Below, piece by piece: positions 1-7,746 of a DNA stretch of 64,000 bases; the stretch's first letter is position 1, and each line of letters opens with the position of its first letter. Source of the stretch: Streptomyces sp. JH34 (GTDB taxonomy: Bacteria > Actinomycetota > Actinomycetes > Streptomycetales > Streptomycetaceae); contig NZ_JAJSOO010000001.1 in NCBI RefSeq assembly GCF_029428875.1, positions 5,332,001-5,396,000 on the forward strand, given 5' to 3'. A program made the translations under genes and the position numbers. The notes beneath the pieces are model-generated. The model saw nothing but the letters and a program-made list of their open reading frames with translations. It was not told the DNA's origin and ran no database searches.

Positions 1-65
1 GCGTGGGCGAGGTGCTCGCTGACCGGGGCCTCGAAGGGGAGGTCGAACGTGACGTCCTGCGGCAT
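1..65 (-). CDS. N-terminal fragment of a terpene synthase-like protein
   Basis: An ATG on the minus strand (complement of 63-65) opens a frame that runs off the left edge of the window. The first residues read MPQDVTFDLPFE, a pattern I associate with class I sesquiterpene cyclases of Streptomyces. Only about 21 residues are visible, so the metal-binding motifs cannot be checked. A GAGAGGA Shine-Dalgarno lies just upstream of the start on the minus strand. The family call rests on N-terminal resemblance alone. Confidence 0.45.
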   Translation of the reverse strand, partial: MPQDVTFDLPFEAPVSEHLAH

Positions 66-400
66 TGGCGTCCTCTCTTGAGACGATTCGCAGGCCCCCG
101 CCCCTGCGACAGGGCGATCGAAGTTGACGCCCATTGACTCGAAGTGCACGTTTTGGGCAGCAATTTGACGACCCGTCATCTGCGCTCCGAGACTGCCCAG
201 ACCCTAAACGATCTATGCCACAAGATCGACTCGGAGAGTCCTTTCCGGAATGAGCGCTTCACCGTGCTCCGGACTTCTCCGCCCGAACCGGTCGCGGCGG
301 AGTGCGTGGAGGTCGGCAAGCGGTCACGCGACATCCGTCGACGCGACCGCGGACGCCCCCTGGTATACCTGTGCGTTCACCGACGAGGGGGAGTGGCGGG
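66..400. other. 335-bp intergenic region between divergent genes
   Basis: No coding frame here is convincing. It is less GC-rich in its middle part than its surroundings. It holds three TTGAC motifs on the plus strand, at 124, 134 and 165. The last (TTGACG, 165-170) stands 18 bp before GAGACT (189-194), a possible promoter. A TATACC box at 364-369 preceded by TGG looks like an extended -10 for the acetyltransferase gene starting at 401. These are visual matches only. Confidence 0.4.
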
Positions 401-868
401 ATGGCTCAGGACGGGTCCGTGCACCTGAGGGACGCGACCGCCGGGGACGCGGCGGAGATCACCCGGGTCTTCCTCGCCTCGCGGGCCGCCGCGCTGCCCG
501 GTCTGCGGCGTGTGCACAGCGACGAGGACACGCTCGCCTGGATCACCCACGTCGTGCTGCCCGGCAGCAGGGTGTGGGTGGCCGAGGGGGAGGCGGGGGA
601 ACTGCTGGGCTTCGCCTCGCTGGACGGGGGCGAACTCGACCAGCTCTACCTGCGCCCCGACGCGTTGCGGCAGGGCGTCGGCACGCGGCTGCTGGAGCGG
701 GTGAAGGAGGCGTCGGCGGGGGAGCTGAGCCTGTACACCTTCCGGCGCAACTACGCCGCACGCGCCTTCTACGAGCGGCACGGCTTCGTCGCCGTGGCGT
801 ACGACGACGGCAGCCGCAACGAGGAGGGGGAGCCGGACGTGCTGTACCGGTGGACGGCGGTCCGCTGA
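401..868 (+). CDS. GNAT family N-acetyltransferase
   Basis: A 155-residue single-domain acetyltransferase that would transfer an acetyl group from acetyl-CoA to an unknown amine. The acceptor side opens with VHLRDATAGDAAEI. The acetyl-CoA loop is seen as RQGVGTRLLERV (about residues 90-101, the Q/RxxGxG/A signature), followed by the typical C-terminal NYAARAFYERHGF strand-helix. The frame is open upstream to 302, but I chose ATG 401 because GACGAGGGGGAG lies in Shine-Dalgarno position before it and the domain begins directly after. It stands alone on the plus strand and its neighbours give no substrate clue. Confidence 0.85.
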   Translation: MAQDGSVHLRDATAGDAAEITRVFLASRAAALPGLRRVHSDEDTLAWITHVVLPGSRVWVAEGEAGELLGFASLDGGELDQLYLRPDALRQGVGTRLLERVKEASAGELSLYTFRRNYAARAFYERHGFVAVAYDDGSRNEEGEPDVLYRWTAVR

Positions 869-886
869 CCGGGAGTCCCCGGGCCG

Positions 887-1789
887 TCAGATGACCGGCG
901 GGCGGCCCAGACGCGTCATGCGCCACACCGTGCCCCAGCGCATCGGCCGGCGTTCGCCGCACTCGGTACGCGTTCCCTCCGCGAAGCCGGCCGCCCAGGC
1001 ACGGAGCCCGGACACCGAGCGGGTGCGGGCGACGGTGAGCAGGATCCAGGTGCCGAGGTAGGCGGGGACCAGGAGGACGGGCAGGTTGCGGCGGGCCAGC
1101 CAGACCCGGTTGCGGGCCGTCATGCGGTAGTAGACGGCGTGCCGGGCCGGGGAGGTCCTGGGGTGCTGGAGCAGCAGCCCGGGCTCGTAGAGGATCTTCC
1201 AGCCCGCGTCGAGCGCACGCCAGGACAGGTCCGTCTCCTCGTGCGTGAAGAAGAACTCGGCGGGCCAGGGGCCGGTTTCGGCGAGCATCTTCATCGAGAG
1301 CGCGTGACCGCCGCCGAGGAACGCGGTGACCGGTCCGCCGCGCATCGGGTCCTTGGCGCGGAGACGCGGGACGTGCCGGCGCTGGGTCTCGCCGTGTTCG
1401 TCCGCGATGCGGAAACCGACGATGCCGAGCCCGGGGTCGGCGGCGTACAGCTCCCGGACCGTGCGGAACACGTCCTTGTCCACCAGGAGTCCGTCGTCGT
1501 CCAGCTCGATCACCACGTCCACGTCGCCGAAGCCGGCGAGCGCGTCGAGGGCCTCGTTACGGCCGCCGGGGCAGCCGAGGTTCTCGTCGAGTTCGAGCAT
1601 GGTCACGCCGCCGACGAGATCCGTGAGGCCCGGGAAGGAGCCGTAGTCGGGGAGGGGGGAGCCGTTTCCCACGACGACCACGCGGGAGGGCCGCACGTCC
1701 TGCATGGCCACCGACGCCAGCAGCGCCTCGACCTGCTCAGGACGGTCTCCCATGGTCACGACGGACACACCGATGCGTGGTTCGGACAA
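887..1789 (-). CDS. family 2 glycosyltransferase
   Basis: A 300-residue GT-A fold glycosyltransferase, probably acting on a nucleotide sugar. The N-terminus shows the family opening (VSVVTMGDRPEQVEALLASV). The nucleotide/metal-binding acidic cluster is at residues 97-99 (IELDDDG). An ENLGCPGGRNEAL stretch at about 70-82 is typical of rhamnosyl-type GT2 enzymes, and HEETDLSWR (183-191) fits the general-base region. One hydrophobic segment at about 236-253 may anchor it to the membrane. The start is a TTG: AGGAG sits 7 bases upstream, and the next ATG would cut into the conserved first strand. Convergent with the upstream acetyltransferase, 18 bp apart. Acceptor unknown. Confidence 0.85.
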   Translation of the reverse strand: MSEPRIGVSVVTMGDRPEQVEALLASVAMQDVRPSRVVVVGNGSPLPDYGSFPGLTDLVGGVTMLELDENLGCPGGRNEALDALAGFGDVDVVIELDDDGLLVDKDVFRTVRELYAADPGLGIVGFRIADEHGETQRRHVPRLRAKDPMRGGPVTAFLGGGHALSMKMLAETGPWPAEFFFTHEETDLSWRALDAGWKILYEPGLLLQHPRTSPARHAVYYRMTARNRVWLARRNLPVLLVPAYLGTWILLTVARTRSVSGLRAWAAGFAEGTRTECGERRPMRWGTVWRMTRLGRPPVI

Positions 1790-1863
1790 GGCTCGGCTCC
1801 TGGGTTCCCGGTGGCTGCACGACCGCGGTTCCCCGCGGTGCCCGTGATCGTAACGCCTCGTGT

Positions 1864-2445
1864 TCAGCCGTCGGCGGGCGCCCGGTCACCGGGATGCCGG
1901 TCCTCGTTCAGCCGGGCGTAGATCAGCATGTCCCGGCGTCGCCCCCCGATCTCCTGCCAGCCGCGCAGCAGGCCCTCGCACCGGTAGCCGGCGCTCTCGG
2001 CGGTCCGTACCGAGGCCGCGTTCCAGGGCTCGATGAGGAGTTGGGTCCGTGGGATGCGCAGCTCGTGCAGGGCCCACGTGGTGACCGTGCGCAGTGCCGC
2101 CCCCGCGACCCCCTGGCCGCGTCCCGGAGCCGTCATCCAGTAGCCGAGCGTCGCCCGGCCCTCGGCCGCGTCCGTGAGCCGGATCCCGATGGAACCGACC
2201 GGCCGCCGGTCCCGGGTGCGCGCGATGGCGAACTGATACCCGGTCCCGGTGGCCGCCCGGTCCCACTGGCGCCGGACGAAGGCCTCGGCCGCCTCGTCGG
2301 AGTACGGCGAGGGGATCGTGGTGATCAGCGGGATGTAGTCGTCCTCCGCCGCCTCCCGGACGAGGGGCAGGTCGCTCATCTCCCACGGACGCAGGACGAA
2401 ATCGGCTCCGGCGGTCATGCTGGGGACGGTCAGCGGTAGTGCCAT
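1864..2445 (-). CDS. RimJ/RimL-type GNAT acetyltransferase
   Basis: A 193-residue acetyltransferase resembling ribosomal-protein-alanine acetyltransferases and detoxifying relatives. It opens with FVLRPWEMSDLPLV, has the acetyl-CoA loop GRGQGVAGAALRTVTTWA, and ends with the IEPWNAASVRTAESAGYRCEG core. A second ATG lies 9 bases upstream (2454) but has no spaced Shine-Dalgarno, whereas GCAGGA lies about 10 bases before ATG 2445. It is downstream of the MFS gene (44-bp gap, same strand) and may be cotranscribed with it. The substrate is not predictable. Confidence 0.85.
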   Translation of the reverse strand: MALPLTVPSMTAGADFVLRPWEMSDLPLVREAAEDDYIPLITTIPSPYSDEAAEAFVRRQWDRAATGTGYQFAIARTRDRRPVGSIGIRLTDAAEGRATLGYWMTAPGRGQGVAGAALRTVTTWALHELRIPRTQLLIEPWNAASVRTAESAGYRCEGLLRGWQEIGGRRRDMLIYARLNEDRHPGDRAPADG

Positions 2446-2489
2446 GCCCGTCATCCTGCCGGTACCGCGCCCCGCCGCACCGGCCCGAC

Positions 2490-3935
2490 TCACCCGGCGG
2501 ACGTCCGGCTGCCGGGCCGGCCGAGGAACGCCCCGGCGAGCAGTGCTCCCGCGAGGACGAGGACGGAGTTGACCAGGACCGCCGCCGAGACCCCCGACAG
2601 CACCGCTCCGGGCCCGGTGGCCGCGCCCGTCCGGGCGGTGACGATCGCGCTCATGACCGGGATGCCCATCGTGATCCCGACCTGCTGCGTCATCGTGGCC
2701 AGCCCGGTGGCCAGACCCTGCTCCGTGTCGGGGAGACCGGAGGTGGCGGTCACCATGAAGCCCACGATCATCAGCATGTTGCCGACGCCGCCGACGAACG
2801 TCGCGGCCAGCAGGAGCGCGATCCAGCCGTGGGAGGTGCCGAGCGCCACCAGCGAGAGCGTCGCGGCGGCCTGGACGACGCCGCCGGTGACGATCGTGCG
2901 CCGGTTGCCGAACCTGCCGACCGCCCGGCCGCCGAGCAGGCCGCCGACGACGGTACCGGCACCCAGGACGCCGAAGGCGAGTCCCGTGGCGAGCGGGGAG
3001 TAGCCGAGGACCTCCTGGAGGTAGAGCGTCAGCAGGAAGACGAGGGAGGTCTCGGTGACGAAGGCGATCAGCCCGGTGGCGTTCCCCCAGACGACGCTGC
3101 GCCGCCGCAGGATGTGCACGGGCACCAGGGGCGCTTCGGCCCGCTTCTCGACGTACCAGAACCCGGTGAGGAGCGCGACGCCCGCGAGAAGGGTGGTCAG
3201 CGTGGCCGGTGTGGTCCAGCCGGACTCGCCGGCCCGCGTCAGCCCGTGGACGAGGAGGAGCAGGCCGCCGGTGACGGCCGCGGCGCCCGGCAGGTCCAGC
3301 TTCGGGCGCTCGGACGGCCGGGACTCGGAGAGCACGGACGGGGCGAGGGCGACGACGAGCGCGGCGACGGGGACGTTGACGAAGAAGGCCCAGCGCCAGG
3401 AGAGCAGGTCGGTCAGCAGCCCGCCGAGGATCGCCCCCGCCGTGAAACCGGCGGACATCAGGGCGCCGTTGAGACCGAGCGCCCGCTCGCGGAGCGGACC
3501 CTCCCTGAAGGCCGTGGTGAGCAGCGCGAGCCCGGCAGGGGTGACCGCGGCGGTGGCCAGGCCCTGCAGGACGCGCGCGGTGAGCAGGGCCTCCGGCGAG
3601 GTGGCCAGCCCGCCGAGGAGCGAGGAGAGGCCGAGGACGACCATGCCGCCGACGAACAGCCTCTTGCGGCCGACGAGATCGGCGACACGCGCGAACAGCA
3701 GGGTGAATCCGGCGGCGGCGAGGGCGAACGAGGTGGCGATCCACTGGAGGTGGGCGAGGGGGAACCCGAGCCCCTCGCCGACGGCCGGCAGGGCGACGTT
3801 CAGGATCGAGAAGTCGACGGCGATCATGAACTGCGCACCGAGGAGGAGGACGAGGACGAGCTTCTGGCGGCCGGTCATGCGCACGGCCGGAGTCCGGGGA
3901 GGCGCGGTGACGGATGCCGAGCTGGACGTGGACAT
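2490..3935 (-). CDS. MFS drug:H+ antiporter, DHA2 (14-TM, EmrB/QacA) family
   Basis: A 481-residue polytopic exporter. The first helix carries GAQFMIAVDFSILNVALPAV, the DHA2 motif D1. The loop motif A follows as RVADLVGRKRLFVGG, and motif C (G-rich, PAGLALL) is in helix 5. About 14 hydrophobic segments are visible. ATG 3935 was preferred over 3965 because AGGAAGG lies 8 bases upstream. The gene is divergent from a TetR regulator at 4041, and the shared 105-bp gap contains a palindromic operator, so the classic arrangement of a TetR repressor controlling its exporter is likely. The substrate is unknown; hydrophobic drugs or an endogenous metabolite are usual for the family. Confidence 0.9.
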   Translation of the reverse strand: MSTSSSASVTAPPRTPAVRMTGRQKLVLVLLLGAQFMIAVDFSILNVALPAVGEGLGFPLAHLQWIATSFALAAAGFTLLFARVADLVGRKRLFVGGMVVLGLSSLLGGLATSPEALLTARVLQGLATAAVTPAGLALLTTAFREGPLRERALGLNGALMSAGFTAGAILGGLLTDLLSWRWAFFVNVPVAALVVALAPSVLSESRPSERPKLDLPGAAAVTGGLLLLVHGLTRAGESGWTTPATLTTLLAGVALLTGFWYVEKRAEAPLVPVHILRRRSVVWGNATGLIAFVTETSLVFLLTLYLQEVLGYSPLATGLAFGVLGAGTVVGGLLGGRAVGRFGNRRTIVTGGVVQAAATLSLVALGTSHGWIALLLAATFVGGVGNMLMIVGFMVTATSGLPDTEQGLATGLATMTQQVGITMGIPVMSAIVTARTGAATGPGAVLSGVSAAVLVNSVLVLAGALLAGAFLGRPGSRTSAG

Positions 3936-3964
3936 GGGGTGCCCTTCCTGGAGGCCCGAAGGCA

Positions 3965-3988
3965 TTAACGGTACTGTGGTGCCGTTAA
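3965..3988. promoter_or_regulatory. operator palindrome between MFS and TetR genes
   Basis: TTAACGG and CCGTTAA form perfect 7-bp inverted arms separated by 10 bp. Allowing one mismatch, the arms extend to 10 bp around TGTG. The palindrome overlaps a TACCGT-type -10 for the MFS gene. A degenerate second copy (TTTAATGG and CCCGTTAT, 4018-4042) abuts the TetR start codon. Its position suggests TetR binding and control of both genes. Confidence 0.7.
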
Positions 3989-4040
3989 GATGGGCTCACC
4001 GTAGCAGGGATTGGTCGTTTAATGGAACTGGAGACCCGTT

Positions 4041-4652
4041 ATGGATGCGATGGATGGGGAGCCGGGCACGGTCCGGCCCGGTGGGCGCACGGCCCGCGTG
4101 CGGGAGTCCGTGCTGCGCGCGGCCGGTGACGCACTCGTCGAGCAGGGCTTCGACGGGCTCGACCTCGCCGATGTCGCCCGCCGCGCCGAGGTCGGCAAGA
4201 CCACGGTCTACCGGCGCTGGTCCACCACGGCGGGACTGGTCGCCGACCTGCTGACGGACATGGCGGAGCAGTCCGTCCCGCGCAGCGACACGGGGTCCCT
4301 GGACGAGGACCTCCGGGCCAACGCGCGGCTCGTGGTGCGCACACTGACCGACGCCCGCCAGGGCCCCCTCTTCGCGGCCGTCGTCGCGGCGGCGACCTGC
4401 GACGTCCGGACGGCCGAGGCCCTGCACCGCTTCTACGCGGTGCGCATCGAGGAGTGGGCCGGCTGTGTCGACGCGGCGGTCATGCGCGGCGACCTGCCCC
4501 CCGGTACCGACGCGGGCGAGGTGATCCGGGCGGTGTCGGCACCCCTCTACTACCGCCTCCTGGCCAGCGGCGACCCGCTCGACGAGGCGGTCGCCGACCG
4601 GGCGGCTGCGGCGGCGGCGGCGGCCGCCAGGGCGGGTGTGTACGTGAGCTGA
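4041..4652 (+). CDS. TetR/AcrR family repressor, divergent to MFS exporter
   Basis: A 203-residue regulator. The N-terminal helix-turn-helix covers about residues 16-62, with LADVARRAEVGKTTVYRRW as the recognition region. The C-terminal ligand domain resembles the TetR_C_11 group (LRANARLVVRTLTDARQGPLFAAVVAAAT). A run of nine alanines occurs near the C-terminus. GGAGA lies 8 bases before ATG 4041. Divergence from the DHA2 exporter with a shared palindrome implies that it represses the exporter and itself and is released by the exporter's substrate. That functional link is inferred from layout. Confidence 0.9.
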   Translation: MDAMDGEPGTVRPGGRTARVRESVLRAAGDALVEQGFDGLDLADVARRAEVGKTTVYRRWSTTAGLVADLLTDMAEQSVPRSDTGSLDEDLRANARLVVRTLTDARQGPLFAAVVAAATCDVRTAEALHRFYAVRIEEWAGCVDAAVMRGDLPPGTDAGEVIRAVSAPLYYRLLASGDPLDEAVADRAAAAAAAAARAGVYVS

Positions 4653-4686
4653 CGGGGGTGTGCGGCGACGGGCCGGAGGGTGGCGC

Positions 4687-4724
4687 TTGACTTCTCGTGC
4701 ACTCCAACTCCTAGCTTCTGCGGC
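4687..4724 (+). promoter_or_regulatory. MerR-type promoter with 19-bp spacer for a leaderless aldo/keto reductase mRNA
   Basis: TTGACT (4687-4692) and TAGCTT (4712-4717) are separated by 19 bp rather than 17. Over-long spacing with a dyad in the spacer is the hallmark of promoters twisted open by MerR-family activators. The spacer centre GTGCAC carries loosely symmetric GACTT/GAGTT half sites. Transcription should start about 7 bases after the -10, which is exactly the ATG at 4725. No MerR gene is visible in the window. Confidence 0.6.
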
Positions 4725-5720
4725 ATGCGAACGGAAACGGAATGGCAGCGGAGAACGCTCGACGGCGGGACGGACACGGGTGCACTCGGCTTCGGGTGCT
4801 GGGCGATCGGAGGTGAGTGGTCGACGCCCGACGGCAGCCCGCTCGGCTGGGGCAAGGTCGACGACGACGAGTCGGTGGCCGCGGTACGCCGGGCGCTCGA
4901 CCTGGGGGTGACCTTCTTCGACACCGCGGACGTGTACGGCGCGGGGCACAGCGAACGGGTGCTGGGCAGGGCGCTGGCGGGCCGACGGGACGAGGCCGTC
5001 GTGGCCACCAAGTGGGGCAACCTCTTCGACGAGCGGACCCGGACGATGGACGGTGCCGACAACTCACCCGAGTACGCCCGTCGGGCGCTCGTCGCCTCGC
5101 TGCGCAGGCTGGGCACCGACCGGATCGACCTGTACCAGCTTCACCTCGGCGACGTCCCGCTCGACCGGGCGGCGGAACTGCGCGACGTCTGCGAGGAGTT
5201 CGTGGCCGAGGGGCTCATCAGAGCCTACGGGTGGAGCACCGACGACCCGGAACGCGCCGCGCTGTTCGCCGGAGGTGACCACTGCGCGGCCGTCCAGCAC
5301 GCCTGCAACGTGCTGGAGGACGCACCCGGGATGCTGGACCTCAGCGAGGAGCGAGGCCTGATCAGCGTCATCCGGAGCCCCTTGGCCATGGGCCTCCTCG
5401 CCGGCGACCGGGGCCGGGGCCGGCGGGCGGACGCGGGCGACATCCGGTCCGTCCCGCCCGCCTGGCTGAGCTGGTTCGAGCCGGGCGGGGAGCCGGCGGA
5501 GCACTGGGCGAAGCAGGTCGAGGCCGTCCGCGAGGTGCTGACGGCCGACGGCCGCACCCTGGCCCAGGGGGCCATCGGCTGGCTCTGGGCGCGCAGCGGA
5601 CGGACGGTGCCGATCCCCGGCTTCCGGACCGTCGCGCAGGCCGAGGAGAACGCGGCCGCCCTCACCCACGGCCCGCTGCGGCACGGGCAGATGGAGGAGA
5701 TCGCCGGCCTGCTCGCCTGA
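4725..5720 (+). CDS. aldo/keto reductase
   Basis: A 331-residue NADPH-dependent (beta/alpha)8-barrel oxidoreductase. The catalytic tetrad is intact: Asp66, Tyr71 (FFDTADVYG), Lys96 (ATKWGN) and His140 (YQLHLGD). The C-terminal cofactor segment IPGFRTVAQAEENAAAL (GxR...QxxEN) is present. The frame is open to 4680, but the promoter elements occupy that stretch and ATG 4725 falls at the predicted transcription start. Members of this group reduce aldehydes, ketones or sugars; the actual substrate is unknown. The MerR-type promoter suggests induction by redox or electrophile stress. Confidence 0.88.
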   Translation: MRTETEWQRRTLDGGTDTGALGFGCWAIGGEWSTPDGSPLGWGKVDDDESVAAVRRALDLGVTFFDTADVYGAGHSERVLGRALAGRRDEAVVATKWGNLFDERTRTMDGADNSPEYARRALVASLRRLGTDRIDLYQLHLGDVPLDRAAELRDVCEEFVAEGLIRAYGWSTDDPERAALFAGGDHCAAVQHACNVLEDAPGMLDLSEERGLISVIRSPLAMGLLAGDRGRGRRADAGDIRSVPPAWLSWFEPGGEPAEHWAKQVEAVREVLTADGRTLAQGAIGWLWARSGRTVPIPGFRTVAQAEENAAALTHGPLRHGQMEEIAGLLA

Positions 5721-5731
5721 AGCCCGGCACG

Positions 5732-5781
5732 CCGGTCCGTCCGCACGGGCGGGCCGGCCGCCGCCCGTGCGGACGGACCGG
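5732..5781. terminator. bidirectional terminator hairpin
   Basis: Perfect 21-bp inverted arms (5732-5752 and 5761-5781) with an 8-base loop lie exactly between two convergent genes. There is no T-tract, as usual in Streptomyces. Confidence 0.85.
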
Positions 5782-5783
5782 GG

Positions 5784-6581
5784 TCAGGCCTTGCGGGCCA
5801 CCGCCACGTACTCCCCGCTGTGCGCGCTCTCCTGGCCGGGGACCGGATCGCCGAGCTCCGGGTGCCACTCCTCGGCGGCCAGGATCCCGGGAGCGACCAG
5901 GTCGAGCCCGTCGAAGAAGCGGGCGAAGCGGTCGCGGTCGCGCATGTCCAGGGTCAGACCGTTGGCCTTGTACATGTCGCGGACCTTCCGGGACGCCTCC
6001 TCGGGGTGGAAGTCCGGAGTGAGGTGCGAGATCACCAGACAACTGCCGGGCGCCAGCGCTGCCGTCAGCCGCTCCACCACCTCGTAGGCGCCCATCTCGT
6101 CACTCAGGAAATGCAGCAGCGCGTTCAGGGACAGGCCGACCGGGCGGTCGAAGTCGAGGACCCGCCCGGCTTCGGCCAGGATGCGGTCGGTCTCCCGGGC
6201 GTCGGCCTGTACATAGCCGAGAGCCCCCTCAGGGGTCCCGTTCAGCAGGGCCTGGGCGTGGCTGAGGACCACGGGGTCGTTGTCGCCGTAGACGACCCGG
6301 GCGTCCGGAGCGATCGCCTGGGCCACCTGGTGCAGGTTGGGTTCGGTGGGGATCCCGGTGCCTATGTCCAGGAACTGGCGGATCCCCTGCCCGGCCATCC
6401 ACCGGGTGGCCCGGTGGGTGAACGCCCGGTTCATCCGCGCCATGACGGGGATGACGGGAGCGAACGCGGTAAGCCGCTTGCCCAGCTCCTCGTCCACCGG
6501 GTAGTTGTCCTTGCCACCGAGGTACCAGTCGTACAGCCGCGCCGGGTGCGGCTTGCTGGTGTCGATGTGTGCAGGGGCCAT
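5784..6581 (-). CDS. SAM-dependent methyltransferase, DUF574 family
   Basis: A member of the actinomycete DUF574 (Methyltransf_19) family. The N-terminal signature HPARLYDWYLGGKDNY is followed by the SAM-binding strand FLDIGTGIPTEPNLHQVA. The C-terminal half contains the FARFFDGLDLVAPGI pattern near its end. The family is hugely expanded in Streptomyces and its substrates are largely unknown. I prefer ATG 6581 (265 residues) because GGAGG lies upstream and the conserved region starts at once. An ATG at 6608 in the same frame would add nine residues. It stands convergent to the aldo/keto reductase. Confidence 0.85.
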   Translation of the reverse strand: MAPAHIDTSKPHPARLYDWYLGGKDNYPVDEELGKRLTAFAPVIPVMARMNRAFTHRATRWMAGQGIRQFLDIGTGIPTEPNLHQVAQAIAPDARVVYGDNDPVVLSHAQALLNGTPEGALGYVQADARETDRILAEAGRVLDFDRPVGLSLNALLHFLSDEMGAYEVVERLTAALAPGSCLVISHLTPDFHPEEASRKVRDMYKANGLTLDMRDRDRFARFFDGLDLVAPGILAAEEWHPELGDPVPGQESAHSGEYVAVARKA

Positions 6582-6737
6582 CGCCGTCCCGTCCTCCGAT
6601 GCGGACATCCCGTGGGCGGGGATGCCGAATGACCGATCAACCTGGCAGCAGCATAGGCAAGTTGGATGGGTGCGCGGCGGGGTGGGCCCACTTCGGGGAG
6701 GTGGCGGGGGCGCGGCGGCCGGACCCCCGCCCGCCCG

Positions 6738-7592
6738 TCAGCCGATACGGGTGCCCGTGCCGCTCACCCTGACCCGGGGGTCACCCGGCCGCAGCTCGAC
6801 GGTGAGGGTGCCGGGGCGCCCCATGTCCGCGCCCTGGTGCAGGGTGAGGACCGTGTCGTCCGGGACCAGCCCGAGCTCGCGTGCGTACGCGCCGAACCCG
6901 GCGGCCGCCGCGCCCGTCGCAGGGTCCTCGACGACGCCGCCGACCGGGAACGGGTCGCGGACGTGGAAGACGGTGGCGGACTCCCGCCACACCAGCTGCA
7001 CGGTCGTCAGGTCGAGTCGGTGCATGAGGGCTTCCAGACGGGCGAAGTCGTACGCCAGGTCCGCCAGCCGTTCCCGGCTCGCGGCTGCCAGCACCAGGTG
7101 GCGGGCGCCCGCGTACGCGACGCGTGGCGGCAGTGCGGGGTCCAGGTCTGCGGCCGGCCAGTCCAGGGCGGCCAGGGCCTCCGCCAGGTCCTCGGGGGCG
7201 GCGTCCTCGATACGCGGTTCGACGCTGGTGAGGGTGGCGCGGAGCTCACCGCCCTCGCGGACGACGGTGACCGGCACCAGGCCCGCGGCGGTGGAGAACA
7301 CCAGGTCGCCCGGGCCGTCCCGCTCGGCGAGTGCGACGGCGGCGGCGACGGTGGCATGGCCGCAGAAGGGGACTTCGGCCTTCGGGCTGAAGTAGCGGAC
7401 GGTGTGACCGCCGCGTCCGTCCGGGTCGGTGAGGAAAGCCGACTCGCTGTAGCCCAACTCCGCGGCGACGGCGAGCATCTCCGTGTCGTCGAGCCCGGAG
7501 GCGTCCAGGACGATCCCGGCGGGGTTACCCCCCTCTGGATCGGCGGAGAACGCGGTGTAGCGGAGGACCTCGGTGCCGGAGTGTGTACTCAT
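6738..7592 (-). CDS. PhzF family isomerase/epimerase-like protein
   Basis: A 284-residue protein of the PhzF/diaminopimelate-epimerase fold. YTAFSADPEGGNPAGIVLDA opens the first half, the active-site glutamate lies in YSESAFL, and the second half has VEDPATGAAAAGFGAYA, the glycine-rich anion hole. Characterised PhzF converts a dihydro-anthranilate in phenazine synthesis. No other phenazine genes are present here, so this is one of the many orphan homologues of unknown substrate. ATG 7592 is chosen because homology starts about 10 residues later; the frame itself is open to 7712. A second PhzF-like gene occurs at 21846. Confidence 0.85.
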   Translation of the reverse strand: MSTHSGTEVLRYTAFSADPEGGNPAGIVLDASGLDDTEMLAVAAELGYSESAFLTDPDGRGGHTVRYFSPKAEVPFCGHATVAAAVALAERDGPGDLVFSTAAGLVPVTVVREGGELRATLTSVEPRIEDAAPEDLAEALAALDWPAADLDPALPPRVAYAGARHLVLAAASRERLADLAYDFARLEALMHRLDLTTVQLVWRESATVFHVRDPFPVGGVVEDPATGAAAAGFGAYARELGLVPDDTVLTLHQGADMGRPGTLTVELRPGDPRVRVSGTGTRIG

Positions 7593-7625
7593 GCCACGGG
7601 CCAACCAGGGCCCGGGGCCGCGCAT

Positions 7626-7655
7626 TCCCGGTGGCGTCACGGAGTGCCACCGGGA
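7626..7655. terminator. hairpin downstream of the lamin-tail gene
   Basis: Perfect 10-bp arms TCCCGGTGGC and GCCACCGGGA flank a 10-base loop. It is the second of two consecutive hairpins between the lamin-tail gene and the PhzF gene, and probably contributes to termination. Confidence 0.6.
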
Positions 7656-7662
7656 GACGTGC

Positions 7663-7698
7663 GGGGTGGTCCGGGGTCCTGACTCCCCGGACCACCCC
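7663..7698. terminator. terminator hairpin of the lamin-tail gene
   Basis: Perfect 14-bp arms (7663-7676 and 7685-7698) with an 8-base loop lie 48 bp downstream of the minus-strand gene ending at 7747. Confidence 0.75.
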
Positions 7699-7746
7699 CT
7701 GGCCGCGCCCACGGACCCCCCGGCCGTGGCGGCCCGTTCACCTCGG

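Noticed and set aside
144..428. 94-codon frame in the first intergenic region
   Set aside because: No Shine-Dalgarno, Arg-rich and without recognisable domain; it overlaps the acetyltransferase start.
1864..3744. 626-codon minus-strand frame suggesting a fusion of MFS and acetyltransferase
   Set aside because: Only its last 194 codons are the acetyltransferase. The upstream part is an out-of-frame reading of the MFS gene.
2439..3968. 509-codon plus-strand frame rich in Gln, Asp and Gly
   Set aside because: Antisense to the DHA2 exporter, low complexity, no start signals.
4600..4635. GCG-rich repeat at the end of the TetR gene
   Set aside because: It is a poly-alanine coding run in frame, not a separate repeat element.
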